From assembly GCF_001949145.1 (NCBI RefSeq), contig NW_019091648.1, forward strand, positions 354,802 to 401,977: a stretch of 47,176 bases of DNA, written 5' to 3'. This DNA comes from Acanthaster planci (taxonomy: Eukaryota > Echinodermata > Asteroidea > Valvatida > Acanthasteridae). The first letter of the stretch is position 1. Every line of letters begins with the position of its first letter. Shown here piece by piece: positions 1-10,476 of the stretch. The notes under the pieces are model-generated. The model did no database searches. It saw only the letters and a list, made by a program, of their open reading frames with translations, and was not told where the DNA came from. The translations under genes were made by a program, and so were the position numbers.

Positions 1-785
1 CTGGAGGGGACGTTAGGTGGGGGTAGAGAGAATGTCTGTGACCTTCCTGTCGTAATCGACCTTGTCCATGACTACTGTTGCGTTACCTTTGTCTGCCGGT
101 AGGATGTGGATCGACTTGTCTTGGCGCAGATTCTTGAATGCAGCGAGTTCCTGTCTTGAGATGTTGGTCTTGGGTGTCTTGGCTTGCTTGAGGGCTTGGT
201 AGAGCTGGATGGGGACGTCGTCTGCTTCGGTTTTGCTGAGGTGTTGTAGCGCTGGCTCCGTTGATTGGATGATGTCCTCAACCGGGATCGTCTTCGGCGG
301 GAGGGCAAAGTTCATGCCTAAAGACAGGACTTTGCTCTCGGTGCTTGAGAGTGATCTCTGGCTGAGGTTCACGACTGTCTTCTTGTTGAAGGCTTGCTGA
401 GAGCGGAGGTGGGGCTTGGGGCTGTGCGTACGTAAGGATATAGAAGATCCTATTGTACGACTTGGGGGGGATGGAAAAGGAGATATAGAGCATCGCCTAT
501 TCCGGAGGGGGTGTGTCAGGCAGAGTTTGGAGAACTTCTTGATCTGCTTGCGGCGAGTGGTCTTGTAGATGTGGTGGCTGGACGCATCGGTTAGGGTTTG
601 GATCTTGGTGAAGTCTCTCGGTCTGGTCGTGCTTTGGAGGATCTGGCAGGTGCTGGCTATCTGCTTGTCTAGTGCAGCTAGCTGGGATCGGGTGCTTGAG
701 ATCTGGAGTCGCAGGAGAGAGAGGCTAGATGCTTGGAGGATGTGGGCTGATCGCTGGCTGCGGAGGGGATCCCCTAGTTGTAGAC
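1..785 (-). pseudogene. Penelope-like retroelement, N-terminal part of the reverse transcriptase ORF
   Basis: The reading frame runs leftwards from the junction with the LINE near 785 to a TAA at 13-15. It has a helical N-terminal part (leucine/serine rich, about residues 20-60 of the open frame), then the conserved block containing VVNLSQRSLSSTE and LGMNFALPP, then ILPADKGNATVVMD at about 61-110. These are the pre-palm and first-finger motifs known from Penelope-like elements, which encode an RT and often a GIY-YIG endonuclease. The catalytic RT palm would lie beyond the left edge. The TAA falls where the family usually has a tyrosine after the STPT motif, so this copy is probably dead. The first residues of the open frame (to about 785) belong to the neighbouring LINE read out of frame. 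Family call is confident; clade is not resolved. Confidence 0.8.
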
Positions 786-1780
786 CATTAGGGATGATGC
801 ATGCGATTTTCTTCACACCATTCATTAATCAAGTTGAGATCTTCTTGTAAAATGCACTGTCATTATTGGAGTTGATGATTCTGTATACAACCGTGTCGCC
901 TGCATATTGGGGTAGCAGAGACTGTACAAGGTTTGCCAAGTCTGTGTTGAAAAGATTGAATAAGACAGGACCAAGGACTGATCCCTGAGGAACACCAGAT
1001 GTTACAGGGATCCAGTCAGACTTGGCACCTGAAAAAAAATGACCCTTTGTTGTCTTTTGGTAAGAAATTTACTCAACCCTGGAAGAAGATTGCCACATAT
1101 ACCGCAATAATGTAATTTGGATAAGACAAGTGAATGGTCACATTTGTTGAATGCCTTGGACCAATCAAGAAAGATGGCATCAATTCTCTGAGGTTTAGGT
1201 TTATCTAAAGTATGGGCCCAAGTGTCAAAAAAAATGGTCAGTTGAGTGGTACATGAGCACTTAGGTAAAAATCCATGCTGAGAATCAGGGATAATGCTGT
1301 AAAGAGAAGAACGATGGAGTAAACGCTTTGATATAAATTGTTCCAACATTTTACATGGAACAGATGTCAGAGAAATGGGTCTATGGTTTGTCGCCATGTT
1401 TAAAGAGAGCAACAACATTTGGCATTCTCCAGCACTGTGGCACATCACCTGTTGAGAGACTCAGGTTAAATATTAATAGAGAAACCCGCAAGTCTAAGCA
1501 TCTGTGTGAGATTCCATCTGATTAATCACTTTCAGCACATCACCCTGACTGATTTCAAGAGAATCAACAGGGTGGATTCCTGGGTGGGCTTCACTTCCCT
1601 AACTGGTAGGGATCTGGAAGGTGGTCTGAGCAGGTGTAAAGTTACTCTGAAAGAAAATGTTAAATGCATTTGCAATTGAATTGGGAGAATAAAACTCTTG
1701 GCCATTCAAATGAAAAGAATTGACAGGTTGGGATTTACATTGCTGTTTAACAATAGACCAAAATTGTTTGAGATTTCATT
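780..1780 (-). pseudogene. LINE reverse transcriptase domain, broken
   Basis: Motifs in order on the minus strand are NHRPISLTSVPCKMLEQ (RT block 1), DSQHGFLPKCSCTTQL, IFLDWSKAFNKCDHSLVL (palm A; the usual DFSKAFD is here DWSKAFN), then in another frame SGVPQGSVLGPVLF (block 4) and QYAGDTVVY, where the catalytic YADD reads YAGD. The last recognisable piece is NEWCEENRM at about 785-800. A frame change falls near 1000-1030 between the first and second groups. Loss of the second catalytic region plus the frameshift make the copy inactive. Confidence 0.8.
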
Positions 1781-2092
1781 TACAATCCACAGCAAGGCTT
1801 TGAACATAATCATTATAGGAGTTTCTAACCAACAGCTTAAAATGGGATCTTAAAGTCTTGTACTTGTTCCATAGGTTCACATTCTCCTTGTTCTCTGTGG
1901 CCTGATGGTATGCTCTGGTCTTTTTCCTGGATGCTTGGACGATCTCGCGCATTATCCAAGGGGATCTTCGCTGACCTTTGGAGATGACGATGGGAACTAT
2001 ATCCTTTACTGCAGCATGGACCAAGGATGCAAAGTTGTCCCATGTTTCATGTATGTCAGACTCGTCATAGAATAAGTCCCAGGGGATACACA

Positions 2093-2757
2093 TTGGGATT
2101 TCGTCTTGTTGGAAATGAGACCAGTTGTGATATGCCTAGGGATTCCTCAATGCTCAGAACTGCTGCAGAGTGACCGCTAACACTGGGTGGGTTGTGTTCA
2201 TCAGAGGCAGAAGAACACGGTATTTTAAGGTTGAAGTCTCCAAGGAGAAAGATGGCTTTGTACTGATGAGAACAAGGAAGGATGTAATTGATGAAGTAGA
2301 AGAGTGCCTCATTGAAGCCTGGGGTTGAAGATGGTGGATGATAACAAGTTCCTAACAGAAGCTTGCCTTTATTCTGAGGGAGGATAACTTGAACCCAGAC
2401 CAGTTCGCACTGTTTATAGTTGGCCTGGATATTAAGGGACAGCTCAAATTCAGTTTTCTTCTACGCTTGAAGATTTGATTTGCAGGCAAATAATACACCA
2501 CCTCCATTACAATTTCTGTCTTGCCTGAAGATCTGGTAGTGTAACGGATTAAGAACTTTACCAGCATGAACGTCAGGGCATAACCATGTTTCAGTTATGA
2601 AGGCAAAATCAATGTCATTCATGCTTAGCCTGGTCTGGAGCTCAAGAGTCTTGTTGACAATGCTTCTTGCATTTAGAAGAACGCATTTCATTTGAGATTT
2701 AGACTCAGCTGGAGGTCCTGGATTGAGTTCGATGTCATCAGATTGAAGTAGCTGCAC
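2093..2757 (-). pseudogene. LINE endonuclease domain with N-terminal 2A-like motif
   Basis: The first residues contain SDDIELNPGP, which fits the D(V/I)ExNPGP signature of ribosome-skipping 2A peptides. It is followed directly by MKCVLLNARSIVNK, LSMNDIDFAFITETWL and RQDRNCNGGGVLF, the N-terminal motifs of apurinic-type endonucleases of CR1/L2/Rex-like LINEs (the N of LLNARS and the E of ITETWL are the usual active-site positions). A frame change near 2352 leads to YKAIFLLGDFNLKIP, the GDFN motif of the same domain. The endonuclease would nick target DNA to prime reverse transcription. Upstream of the 2A motif the open frame is hydrophobic and tyrosine-rich, as is usual just before 2A motifs. 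Two or more frame breaks make it non-functional as read. Confidence 0.75.
2713..2739 (-). other. 2A-like ribosome-skipping motif
   Basis: The codons spell DDIELNPGP. The last eight residues match D-x-E-x-N-P-G-P exactly, and the preceding leucine/glutamine/serine residues fit the upstream part of known 2A peptides. 2A-like sequences at the N-terminus of APE-type non-LTR retrotransposons of marine invertebrates are an established observation. The predicted separation point is between the last G and P. Confidence 0.8.
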
Positions 2758-2790
2758 TTGAAAAGTGCAAATGGAGTTGCTGTAGTATAG

Positions 2791-3825
2791 AAATCTACAT
2801 TGGCTTACTTAGCATGTCCAGTTGATCCTTTGACAGATGATGTGCTGATAACAAAGGCTGTATGATGGTCAGGGCTGATGAATAAGAGCGTTGCTAGAAG
2901 CAACAGCTTAGCCAGATAAACAGCCATTGTGTCATGGCATAGGGTAGTCACAGTTCACTGAACAGCTCCCTCCTGTAGGCAAAATGGCCACTGTTCTCTG
3001 TAGAAAACTTGAAGATTCAAGATGAAATCCATGTCAAAACTTCACAAGTGTGATGAGTTACTAGGTAGAAATTGTCCAGCAGAGACTATGCAACTGAATG
3101 TTGTTGATAATGGCAAAACTTTTGCAAAACTCACTCTCAAATAGAGTGAAAATGAAGTGTAGAAGTATAGAGCTCTGAGAAAGTGTGGTGCCGCGTGGTA
3201 GGTTACTCAAGTCCATAATGATATAATGTTAGCAATTCGACTTTTTTATTGTTTTCTCAAAAGCTTGTGTGTCTTTGACCTAACTGTGCTCCTAAAACTT
3301 TGACTTCTTAATTTAGCTGTTCAATTAGCTCAGCGATGGTTGTTAGCAGCTCTCCTTAAGTACCTCTTCCAATTGCTTGTAACAATCTGTCTTTAGTTCT
3401 TTTTACTAATTTTAAATCTGGTTCTACATTTCTTCTATGCTCTGAGTTTATTCCAGGTGGTCTTTCGCCTCTGACCCCAGCGGGTCACCTTAAAATACCC
3501 AGCTTTAAACTGTATTTTTTACTCTAGTGACTTTGTTGCCTTTTGTGTTATTTTTCATTGATCAAAGTATAAAATTGTTCTAAATGTGATAGGAGATAAA
3601 AGCGAGTCACTGTCTTCTATAATTACACTGTACAATATATTTTTTAAGTCCAGTTGTTAAACCACCTTGATACAGCTGCACTGTTCAGGAGTCATGTGTA
3701 AGTTCCCACAGCAAGTACATTTTTTAGTTCCACTCAAATAGATACAGTGCAGTGACGGTATATGCCGATATACTCATTTGTCCTTGAAAGCAGCTACGTA
3801 GTTTCTCTGACGCTGATCCAAGTTT
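2791..3825. other. Non-coding stretch, no gene seen
   Basis: AT-rich sequence with no convincing coding frame or splice-bounded exon. The part nearest 2790 may be the 5' untranslated region of the LINE. Confidence 0.4.
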
Positions 3826-3832
3826 CCCTAAA

Positions 3833-3977
3833 TATAAATAGACGCAGAACAGCTTTCAATCTCGCATTCTTTCGGTGATCGTCAACATTATGGCATTATA
3901 CATCACCAATCACTCCGTTGTTTCATCGATAAAAGATGCAGACATGAACTATAACTCCATTTTCCCCATGATTACTT
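3833..3977 (+). promoter_or_regulatory. Possible core promoter with a 29-codon ORF
   Basis: A TATAAATA box at about 3833-3840 is followed about 50 bases later by an ATG at about 3891. That ATG opens a 29-codon frame (MALYITNHSVV...) ending in TGA near 3977. The ORF contains one diverged copy of the 42-bp repeat that follows. I do not recognise the peptide. It could be a short transcript unit or chance; no second feature supports it. Confidence 0.2.
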
Positions 3978-3983
3978 GATGCT

Positions 3984-4160
3984 TGTCAATTCATTGCTAA
4001 GCACTGCGTTGTTTCCCCTGATGGCTGTATGTACATCGCTAAGCATTCCGTTGTTTCCCTTGACGCTTGTATGTACATCGCTAAGCACTCTGTTGTTTCT
4101 CTTAATACCTTTATGTACATTGTTAATCACTCTGCTGTTTCATCAATACAAGTATTACGG
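3984..4160 (+). repeat. 42-bp tandem repeat, four units
   Basis: The anchor AAGCAC/AAGCAT/AATCAC starts at 3999, 4041, 4083 and 4125, an exact 42-base period. The unit reads roughly GTATGTACATCGCTAAGCACTCCGTT and onward. Because 42 is divisible by three, the plus strand shows a 14-residue repeat (VCTSLSxxLFPL) in an 87-codon frame. Related diverged copies lie at about 3900-3925 and 4276-4305. The open frame is probably a by-product of the repeat. Confidence 0.85.
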
Positions 4161-4309
4161 GAAAAGGGAAACAACAACATATTTTGATGAGTGGTTGTCG
4201 TTTTCTTGTAGTCGTAAACTGATAGATGACATCATATAGACACAGACTTTAACTCCATTCCGCCATTGTCACTTCTTCAGTACATCGCTAAGCACTCTGT
4301 TGTACGCTG

Positions 4310-5200
4310 TGTATTTTACTTCCTCTATGATATCACAAACACATGAGTCACTGCAGATTGAATGGAACCGAAAGTACAGTCACTTCCATCAATAGGCTGA
4401 TCTTGGTTGAGCTGCAATGTAGACTCTTTGCCTGTAGGTTTCCTGGCATAAAATATAGCCCAGTTTTCCCAAGGATAATGAGGCTTATAAACATGAGCTT
4501 ACAAGCAAATCTAATGAAGATCTTTAATTCATTTTAGGCCCATTGGGGCTTCAAATAGTTTATTGCCGCTAGGCTGGGTTGCTGGAGTAAATTCCCCCGC
4601 TGATTACACAAGCTGGATTTACGACCCAACTGTTTGGTTACAGCTTCATAGGCAGAACCAATGTGTATGCTGGTCACTTTTGTCTGAGCAGTTTGCCAGG
4701 TCGGTTCGTTCGGTTTATTGTGGGATAAATAATCAGTGCTGTTGTAAATTTGCAAAGCCCACCACCTCCCCTTCATGCCGCCAAAGCGAATGTCCATGGG
4801 ATTTATTTATGTCCACCTTTGAGACCCAGTCCTGAAGCTTTTCTTGCTTGGTTGCCGAATTGCTCGGAGCCGGAAGGGAATTTTCCTCCTGTTTCTCCTC
4901 ATGCAGGCGAATTGAAGAAAGTCAGAGCACTAAAAACAAGCCATCGAGGTTTTCAGGAGTTTTTCGCCCTTCCCTGGATGGGATCCTTGGCTTTTAATGG
5001 CGGAATTTCATTCTTATCACCGTCATGGGCCTTAGGATTATGAATCAATATAGCTATATAAAACCTATGCAATCAACGAATTCTTACATACATGGAAATA
5101 ATATGAAGTCTATATATTGTTTATGGTTTACTTTGCAGTTTATAACCCAGATGGAATGAGTAGCCTATATACGTGTACGTACGGGTGTGACGTGAATAAT
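4310..5200. other. Stretch without a supported gene
   Basis: Several overlapping short frames exist on both strands, including one of 97 codons at 4750-5043 on the plus strand that is proline-rich at its start. None shows a known domain, splice-bounded structure or repeat support, so no gene is called. Confidence 0.4.
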
Positions 5201-5207
5201 GTCTATT

Positions 5208-5702
5208 CCGCGGATAACGCTTCGACCGGGAATGATTATGCTAGTACTTACTGCTAAACCCGATGTTATGTTTCGACCGGACTTGCTTTAATAATCGATG
5301 TTACGTCTCGCGGCTTACGCTTAGACCGGGGACTATTTGCTGCATTGATTTACAATGTATTCTGTTGTTTCGCGGCTTACGCTTCGACCGGAGACTGATC
5401 ATGCTTAAGTGTCTCATACTGTTGTCCCGCGGCTCACGCTTCGACCGGGGACTTGTCTCGCGGCTTACGCTTCGACCGGAGACAGGCTATGTTTAAATGT
5501 CTTATTCTGTTGTCTTGGGGCTTACGCTTCGACCGGGACTTGATAAGTACAGCCAGTTACAGTTCGCGGATTACGCTTCGACCGGGACTTGATACATTGT
5601 AAGTGCAGCCAGTTACCGTCCGCAGATTACGCTTCGACCGGGACTTGCTTAGTTTAGCTTATTTACAATGTTGTCTTGTGGTTTACACTTCGACCGGAGA
5701 TA
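5208..5702 (+). repeat. Degenerate about 55-bp tandem repeat with a TTCGACCGG core, ten copies
   Basis: TTCGACCGG (one copy TTAGACCGG) starts at 5221, 5272, 5321, 5383, 5440, 5471, 5528, 5577, 5633 and 5689, giving spacings of 51, 49, 62, 57, 31, 57, 49, 56 and 56. The conserved core is about CGCGGCTTACGCTTCGACCGG followed by GGACTTG. The stretches between cores are AT-rich and partly alike (TTCTGTTGTC, TGCAGCCAGTTAC), so this is a minisatellite with a strongly conserved GC core. It begins about 190 bases downstream of the end of the decayed ORF cluster at 5889-7042 and could be a terminal part of that element. Confidence 0.9.
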
Positions 5703-5888
5703 TGCTAAACTAACATTTACATAAAATGCTATTGGTTATCGATCTGGAATTAAAACTACTCTGGCCGTAGGATAACAAAAGAATTAAACTTGCGCTGGTG
5801 TAAGATTTCATTCATTTTGTGTCTGACTTATGTGGCAATAAATTTGATGATTTTAATATATGTTATTTATTTAAAGTTTGTTTTTAGT

Positions 5889-6618
5889 TTACTCTGAGTT
5901 GTTGCTACTACTGTCAAATCCTCCTAAAGTTTGCAATGCTATTTTGCTTGAAACAATACTTGCATTGTTTGAAATCTTTAACACTGCATCATCAACTTTA
6001 TATCTGACGCTGGCACTGCAAGACAAAGATCCGTGTGTGCCGTAATAGACGTTTTTGGGGCAGATTAATGAAACGTCGCAGTGTTTACCAATATATTTGT
6101 TGAGTTGATCTTGCGATATTCGATTTTTATGATGGTCAAACAACAAGGTCGTACTTTGTAACTTGACATACATGCGGGTTTTTTTGTGTAAAGTAGTTTA
6201 ATCACAAATTCTTCTACTTTTCTAAGTCCTTTTAATCACGACTGGCTTTGTAAGCATTAATCGTATTCGGAATGACAGAATTTTTAGTCATGTGCATGCC
6301 TATGTATTTGTAAGCTGCAAACTTTATTTGGTCAAGTATATCCAATGATATTTTGGGGATTTTTTCTTTGACACCAAATTTATAGACTGGGTTTACACCG
6401 TGGCAGATTGTTTTTGGCATCATAATCAACAGAGGCTTTTCTTTGTTGTTGTGATTATAAAAAATGGGTGAATAACGCTGTGTATGTTTTTCACTCTCTA
6501 AAGGTTCTGCTATCACAAGTCTCTCAGGGTCAAAGGGACTGTATACAACGTTTGGGTCTGCGTTGTAAACATTGAGACATTCATGGTCATCGGTTATGAT
6601 ATAAGTTTGGTTAGACAT
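5889..6618 (-). pseudogene. Unknown protein of a virus-like/Polinton-like element, split by a frame break
   Basis: Two open pieces on the minus strand (6618-6232, 128 codons, and 6173-5889, 94 codons) look like one former protein of about 230 residues. The first piece starts at an ATG after an A-rich leader (MSNQTYIITDDHECLNVY) and contains KPLLIMMPKTICHGVNP. The second contains YIGKHCDVSLICPKNVYYG and ends with a serine-rich tail. A stop and frame change lie at about 6174-6232. From memory it resembles a nucleic-acid-binding-like protein found in multi-copy elements of corals and other invertebrates, but I cannot verify this and assign no function. Its neighbour upstream on the same strand is a cysteine-rich ORF, giving a compact gene array. 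Confidence 0.35.
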
Positions 6619-6689
6619 GGTTTAGTTTTAAAGAAAATAAAAACAGTTTTTTATCTTTAATAATCAAAGGGCATCGGTCTGTTGCATTC

Positions 6690-7042
6690 TTAGAATTCAC
6701 AACCGTGTAATCTGTCACAACAATATCAGTATTTGCAATCTACACATTCTTCACAATCTTGGCATTCGATACAATTTCCCATACTAAGCAATTTACACAA
6801 TAGAAACATTTGTTAGATTCTATTGTTTGTTTACATCCTTGACAATCTGTACAATATTCCCAATCAAAACAATAGTCATGATGATGTTTTTGTTGGTAAC
6901 GGTATATAGTGTTTAATATTGACTTTGTGATTCTGACTTGACATCTCGGTTTTTGGTTTGGTGGCTTTGATATAAGGTGTAATGATAATTTTTCCATCTT
7001 TTCAATGAGAGTGAGAGGGTTTAAACTGCCCTGTACGTGCAC
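6690..7042 (-). pseudogene. Cysteine-rich ORF, frameshifted
   Basis: The open frame from 7042 to 6740 has a basic N-terminal half and then repeated C-x2-C pairs (YCTDCQGC, CFYCVNC). After a one-base frame change near 6780 the cysteine pattern continues as NCIECQDCEECVDC to about 6700, so the original protein had at least twelve cysteines in tandem pairs. The pattern suggests a zinc-binding module. It sits just upstream of, and in the same direction as, the 5889-6618 protein, with about 120 bases between the open frames. Function unknown; homology not claimed. Confidence 0.4.
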
Positions 7043-7505
7043 TCAAATATTTTCCTAAATGCACAATACAGTCCTTAACTTACAAAACATCACTGACAAA
7101 AATAGACTGACAATTTCCCACTGAATAGGCTAATTACTTCCTATGAACTATTCATCAAATTACCTTCAAGGATCAAAGAAATTTTATTATTAGTGTACTC
7201 CATAATTTTTCAAACTTCAATCTACTGGTCCCATACACACAACTGCATGAGAACATTTTACCTAACAAAGGCATGCCTTCTGTACTGACATGGACCATAA
7301 AAATCCTTGTATACTTTGCCACAGTTACTCCTGAATCACTTTACAAATATCATTTTCGAAAATGCTTAATTTTGTTCAAACTGTCATCAAACTAATCTAT
7401 AATCATCAGTGGATAAAGTAAGATAGATTAAGATAAGCAACTATTCCATTAATATGTAAAAAGTGAAGCAAAGGAAATCATGATGAAAAAATTTGTTGCA
7501 GTTAC
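7043..7505. other. Non-coding stretch
   Basis: AT-rich, with no convincing coding frame. It would be intron if the exon at 7506-7614 is real. Confidence 0.35.
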
Positions 7506-7614
7506 CTGTGAAAGTTGGGTGGGCACTGCCATGCGGTCCACATGGTCTGAGGCATGCAGTTTAAACACATGTACTTCATGTCTAACAGTTCAGGCAAATA
7601 TGCAGGGCCTGGGT
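7506..7614 (-). CDS. Candidate internal exon of an unrecognised host gene
   Basis: On the minus strand the sequence CTTTCACAG is followed by GTAACT, a good 5' splice site, at 7505/7506. An AG acceptor lies at 7615-7616 (TGTCATAG) with a weak pyrimidine tract. The 109-base exon is open as two bases, 35 codons and two bases, encoding PGPAYLPELLDMKYMCLNC and then MPQTMWTAWQCPPNFH. The composition (tryptophans, a C-x2-C pair, no stop) looks coding. I do not recognise the family. It could belong to the same minus-strand gene as the exon at 10477-10549, but the phases do not join directly, so at least one exon would be missing between them. Confidence 0.4.
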
Positions 7615-8094
7615 CTATGACAGTTTGGATTTAGCACAATGAAAATTAAGAAATGATGTGTAATTTCAATTATTAAAAAACCTCAAATAATGTGCCTTAT
7701 TTCAAATTCAGTGTTGTTTCAATGTCCAACATTACACAAAGTCAGTGAATGTTTGTTTCCCATGACCTCTCGTAAGTTTTGGTGAGTTACAGCTAGGATG
7801 GCAAACAGCCGTAAAAGTGAGCAGTTTGTGTACATTTTGGAAACAGGGATTTAGAATTAAGATTAGAAGGGATACAACTGGGTAAAGGTAAATGGAAAAT
7901 CATAACATGAATACTATTATTACGATTATATCAGTAATTTAGTTGCATGGGACCTCTTCCTTACAGTCAGAAGGAATGCCATAATTATAGTACATTGCAT
8001 TTGAAAGTTAACACCAAAATGGGAAACTCTTTTCATATTTTTCTTTTCCCAGGGAATTCCTTTTCATTTCACAAATTGTGAAAAAGTGTGCCAA

Positions 8095-8235
8095 AAGTGG
8101 GCAAATTTTTTCACACCTTTTCACACAAGTGAGAAAATATTTTCACAGATTTCCCCCCATTGGGAAAAGATTTTCACACTTGTTTTCTCAAGTGGGAAAA
8201 GATTTTCACATATTTTCTCTGGTAGTGGGGAAATA
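8095..8235. repeat. Imperfect short repeats around GGGAAAAGATTTTCACA
   Basis: Two near-identical stretches with TGGGAAAAGATTTTCACA (about 8161 and 8197), plus related TTTCACA/TGTGAAA copies in both orientations from 8050 onward, make a small direct and inverted repeat cluster. It explains the 89-codon minus-strand frame here. Confidence 0.6.
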
Positions 8236-8898
8236 ATTTTGTAAACTTTCTTCATTAACCCTAACACTCCAAAATCCCCCGATTTCAACATGATTTTACA
8301 TACACCCTTGGGGTTAGAGATAAGTAGTATTTGTGCATGTACATGTAGACATAAGGACGTTTTCTTCTCTGTGGTTTCAAACATGTGCATATCTGAATAT
8401 AGAAAGAGGAGGAAAATCAGTCTGAGACAAATGTACTTTAATTCTCTGGAATAGCCAGAAGATTACTTGAGGAAGACAGCATTAAAATTTCAAGGCAGTA
8501 TGTTTCTCTGTTTTGAGCAAAATACAATGTGACGGGCAAAATCAAAGCTGGCTATGGTGGAGGTCAGAGACCAGCACTGAACATCAAACAGCTGAATTAC
8601 AGTAGATTCCCGTTACAGCGCTCTCAAGGGAACCTAACAGAATTGAGCGTTATAACCACACAGCCCGGCAAAGAAGCCTGGCCCCATCAAGGGTTGTGCT
8701 TCATGACCCTTTGTGGCTCCTTTGGACGGGAAAAAGAGGACATCTGAAACACTGCTCCAGTGACAGAAGTCATGAACATGGAGATGGTCGTGAATTGCTC
8801 AAGAGTCAGGCAGACTGTTTTCTTTAATAAATTGATGAAATAAAGCAGATGGAGGATGGGGAAGGAAAACCCTAGAAAAATGGAATGAGAAATTTAAC

Positions 8899-9019
8899 GA
8901 TTTGTCACCAAGATCTGTTTAATGATCTGTCACCAAGATCTGTTAACTATCAGACACCAAGAGAAAACAAGAAGGTAAGACAATCTAACACCAGGAGAAA
9001 ACAATAAGGTAAGACAGCC
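8899..9019 (+). repeat. Two adjacent short tandem duplications
   Basis: A 23-24-base unit containing TGTCACCAAGATCTGTTTA occurs twice at 8899-8945. Immediately after, a unit of about 34 bases containing ACACCAAGAGAAAACAA and AAGGTAAGACA occurs twice at about 8952-9019. Confidence 0.8.
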
Positions 9020-9771
9020 GACACGCTGCAGGGCATGCTGGGTACAAAGCATGGTGGGTAGCCCATTGTGTGAACTCTTAGATGATGTATTGTGCCCTCC
9101 AGGGAAATATGCATAGTTAGTGGCTTGTGGGTAAGATGAGCACTGTAGACTTGACAACTTACTCTTGGCCTGTGGAAAACTGCTCCTTTTAAAGGGAAAG
9201 AGACCAGTTCATCTGCATATTGACCCTGTGTGCACATTGTTCACTCACTAGGAACACCCTGAGGAGTTTTGTGCAAGACAAATTATAAGATCTTTGATTG
9301 ACCGTTGAAAATGCACAGTGTTTTTCTTGATTTCCATCCAAGCCGTTCACTCCAAACACGAAACAAGTCAGTGGAATGAAAACTGCAATAAATTTTAAAT
9401 CCCCAAATCAGCCAATCTTGTGAAATTAACCATTTCCTGCTGGGTGCTTTTTAAAACTGCAGTACCTACATGTACATATGGGCAATTTTCAAAAATTTAT
9501 GTTTTCAAAATTCTTTAAAAATTCATTAACGGGATGTTTACACCCATACAAATGACTGTCTGGTTGCTACTCTAATCTGACAGGCAACCTCCGCTGACGT
9601 CTAAGTATTTCAGCCAGGACTGCTGCCCAGTAAAGAGAGCCCAGAATTGTGATGTGTTATGAATTTCCTTTGTTCCCAGTGAATGCCGGTGGCATCTTTT
9701 CAAACGTGGCTGGATTAGCGTGCAGTGGTACTGTATCGTGGGGCACTTCTGTCCGCAGTGCTAATCCGTGC

Positions 9772-9975
9772 TATGCCAAAAACAGTAGTACACTGTTTAA
9801 AAACAATGACGGATTACCTCCAATAAATGCAAGCTGAGAAATGATGGCAATATCCAGCAGTGGGTCTTTTGTTTTGAGTACAGTCTTTTGTTACAAGGCC
9901 CATATCTTTTGTCCGATTTCAGGCACCCCGGCTACGTGTACAAACCCAAGGTACACAAAACCAGCATATGGTTTA
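9772..9975 (+). repeat. Dispersed repeat, copy 1
   Basis: This stretch aligns by eye with 34779-34975 in the same orientation. Shared landmarks in order are ATGCCA, TACCTCC, CCAGCAG, GTCTTTTGTT, TTTGTCCGATTT and GGCTA(C/T)GTGTA. The copies differ by substitutions and small indels, so this is an old interspersed family of at least 200 bases. No coding frame is evident. Confidence 0.7.
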
Positions 9976-10476
9976 AGTTCCAAACCAATGGTGTATTCTA
10001 CCTTTCAGAAAAATTCTGTCATAAAAATAACTTCATGAAAATGAACTAATATACCTATTTATAACCCAAATGAAGAATACTTATGATAAGCAGCTATCTC
10101 AGGCTAAGCAGCATTACTACTGGCTAAAGGTTCCAATAATGAAGCCTTTTTCTTTCAAATAACGTTAAAGTCATGCAAGAGCTACCAAACCTAAGATATC
10201 TCCCTTTTCATTAATTTTCCCAACACACCTACAAAGTGCACCCACACACACATGCAACATAGGAACACAGAACAGATATGTCTTTACTCTATGGTCACGC
10301 ATGGCTTCTTACCAACAAAGTTAGTTAGATAGCTGCAGTTAGTTTAATGGATGATAATAATTAAGTCTGATTAATTGGTAAAAATTCCCAAATCAAAATG
10401 ACTACTGATGAGGAGAAAAAATCTACGAAATCGCTTGTTCACAAATTTAGAAATACAAACACAAACACATTCATAC

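Larger units (their letters stand above)
780..2790 (-). mobile_element. CR1/L2-like non-LTR retrotransposon (LINE), 5' and RT parts, decayed
   Basis: Minus-strand fragments follow one another in the order expected of an APE-type LINE: a 2A-like peptide and endonuclease start (2757 down), endonuclease end with a GDFN motif (about 2230-2350), a linker with WNKYKTLRSHFK (1776-2093), and RT fingers and palm (780-1780). Several frameshifts and stops separate them. The 3' end is cut where the Penelope-like element begins (about 785). Both elements share orientation, so one may have inserted into the other. Sequence from about 2790 to 3070 could be LINE 5' UTR, but I see no motif that proves it. Confidence 0.8.

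Noticed and set aside
5208-5702. CRISPR-like array
   Set aside because: Spacing is irregular (31-62), the stretches between cores resemble one another, the cores vary, and the context is eukaryotic with no cas genes.
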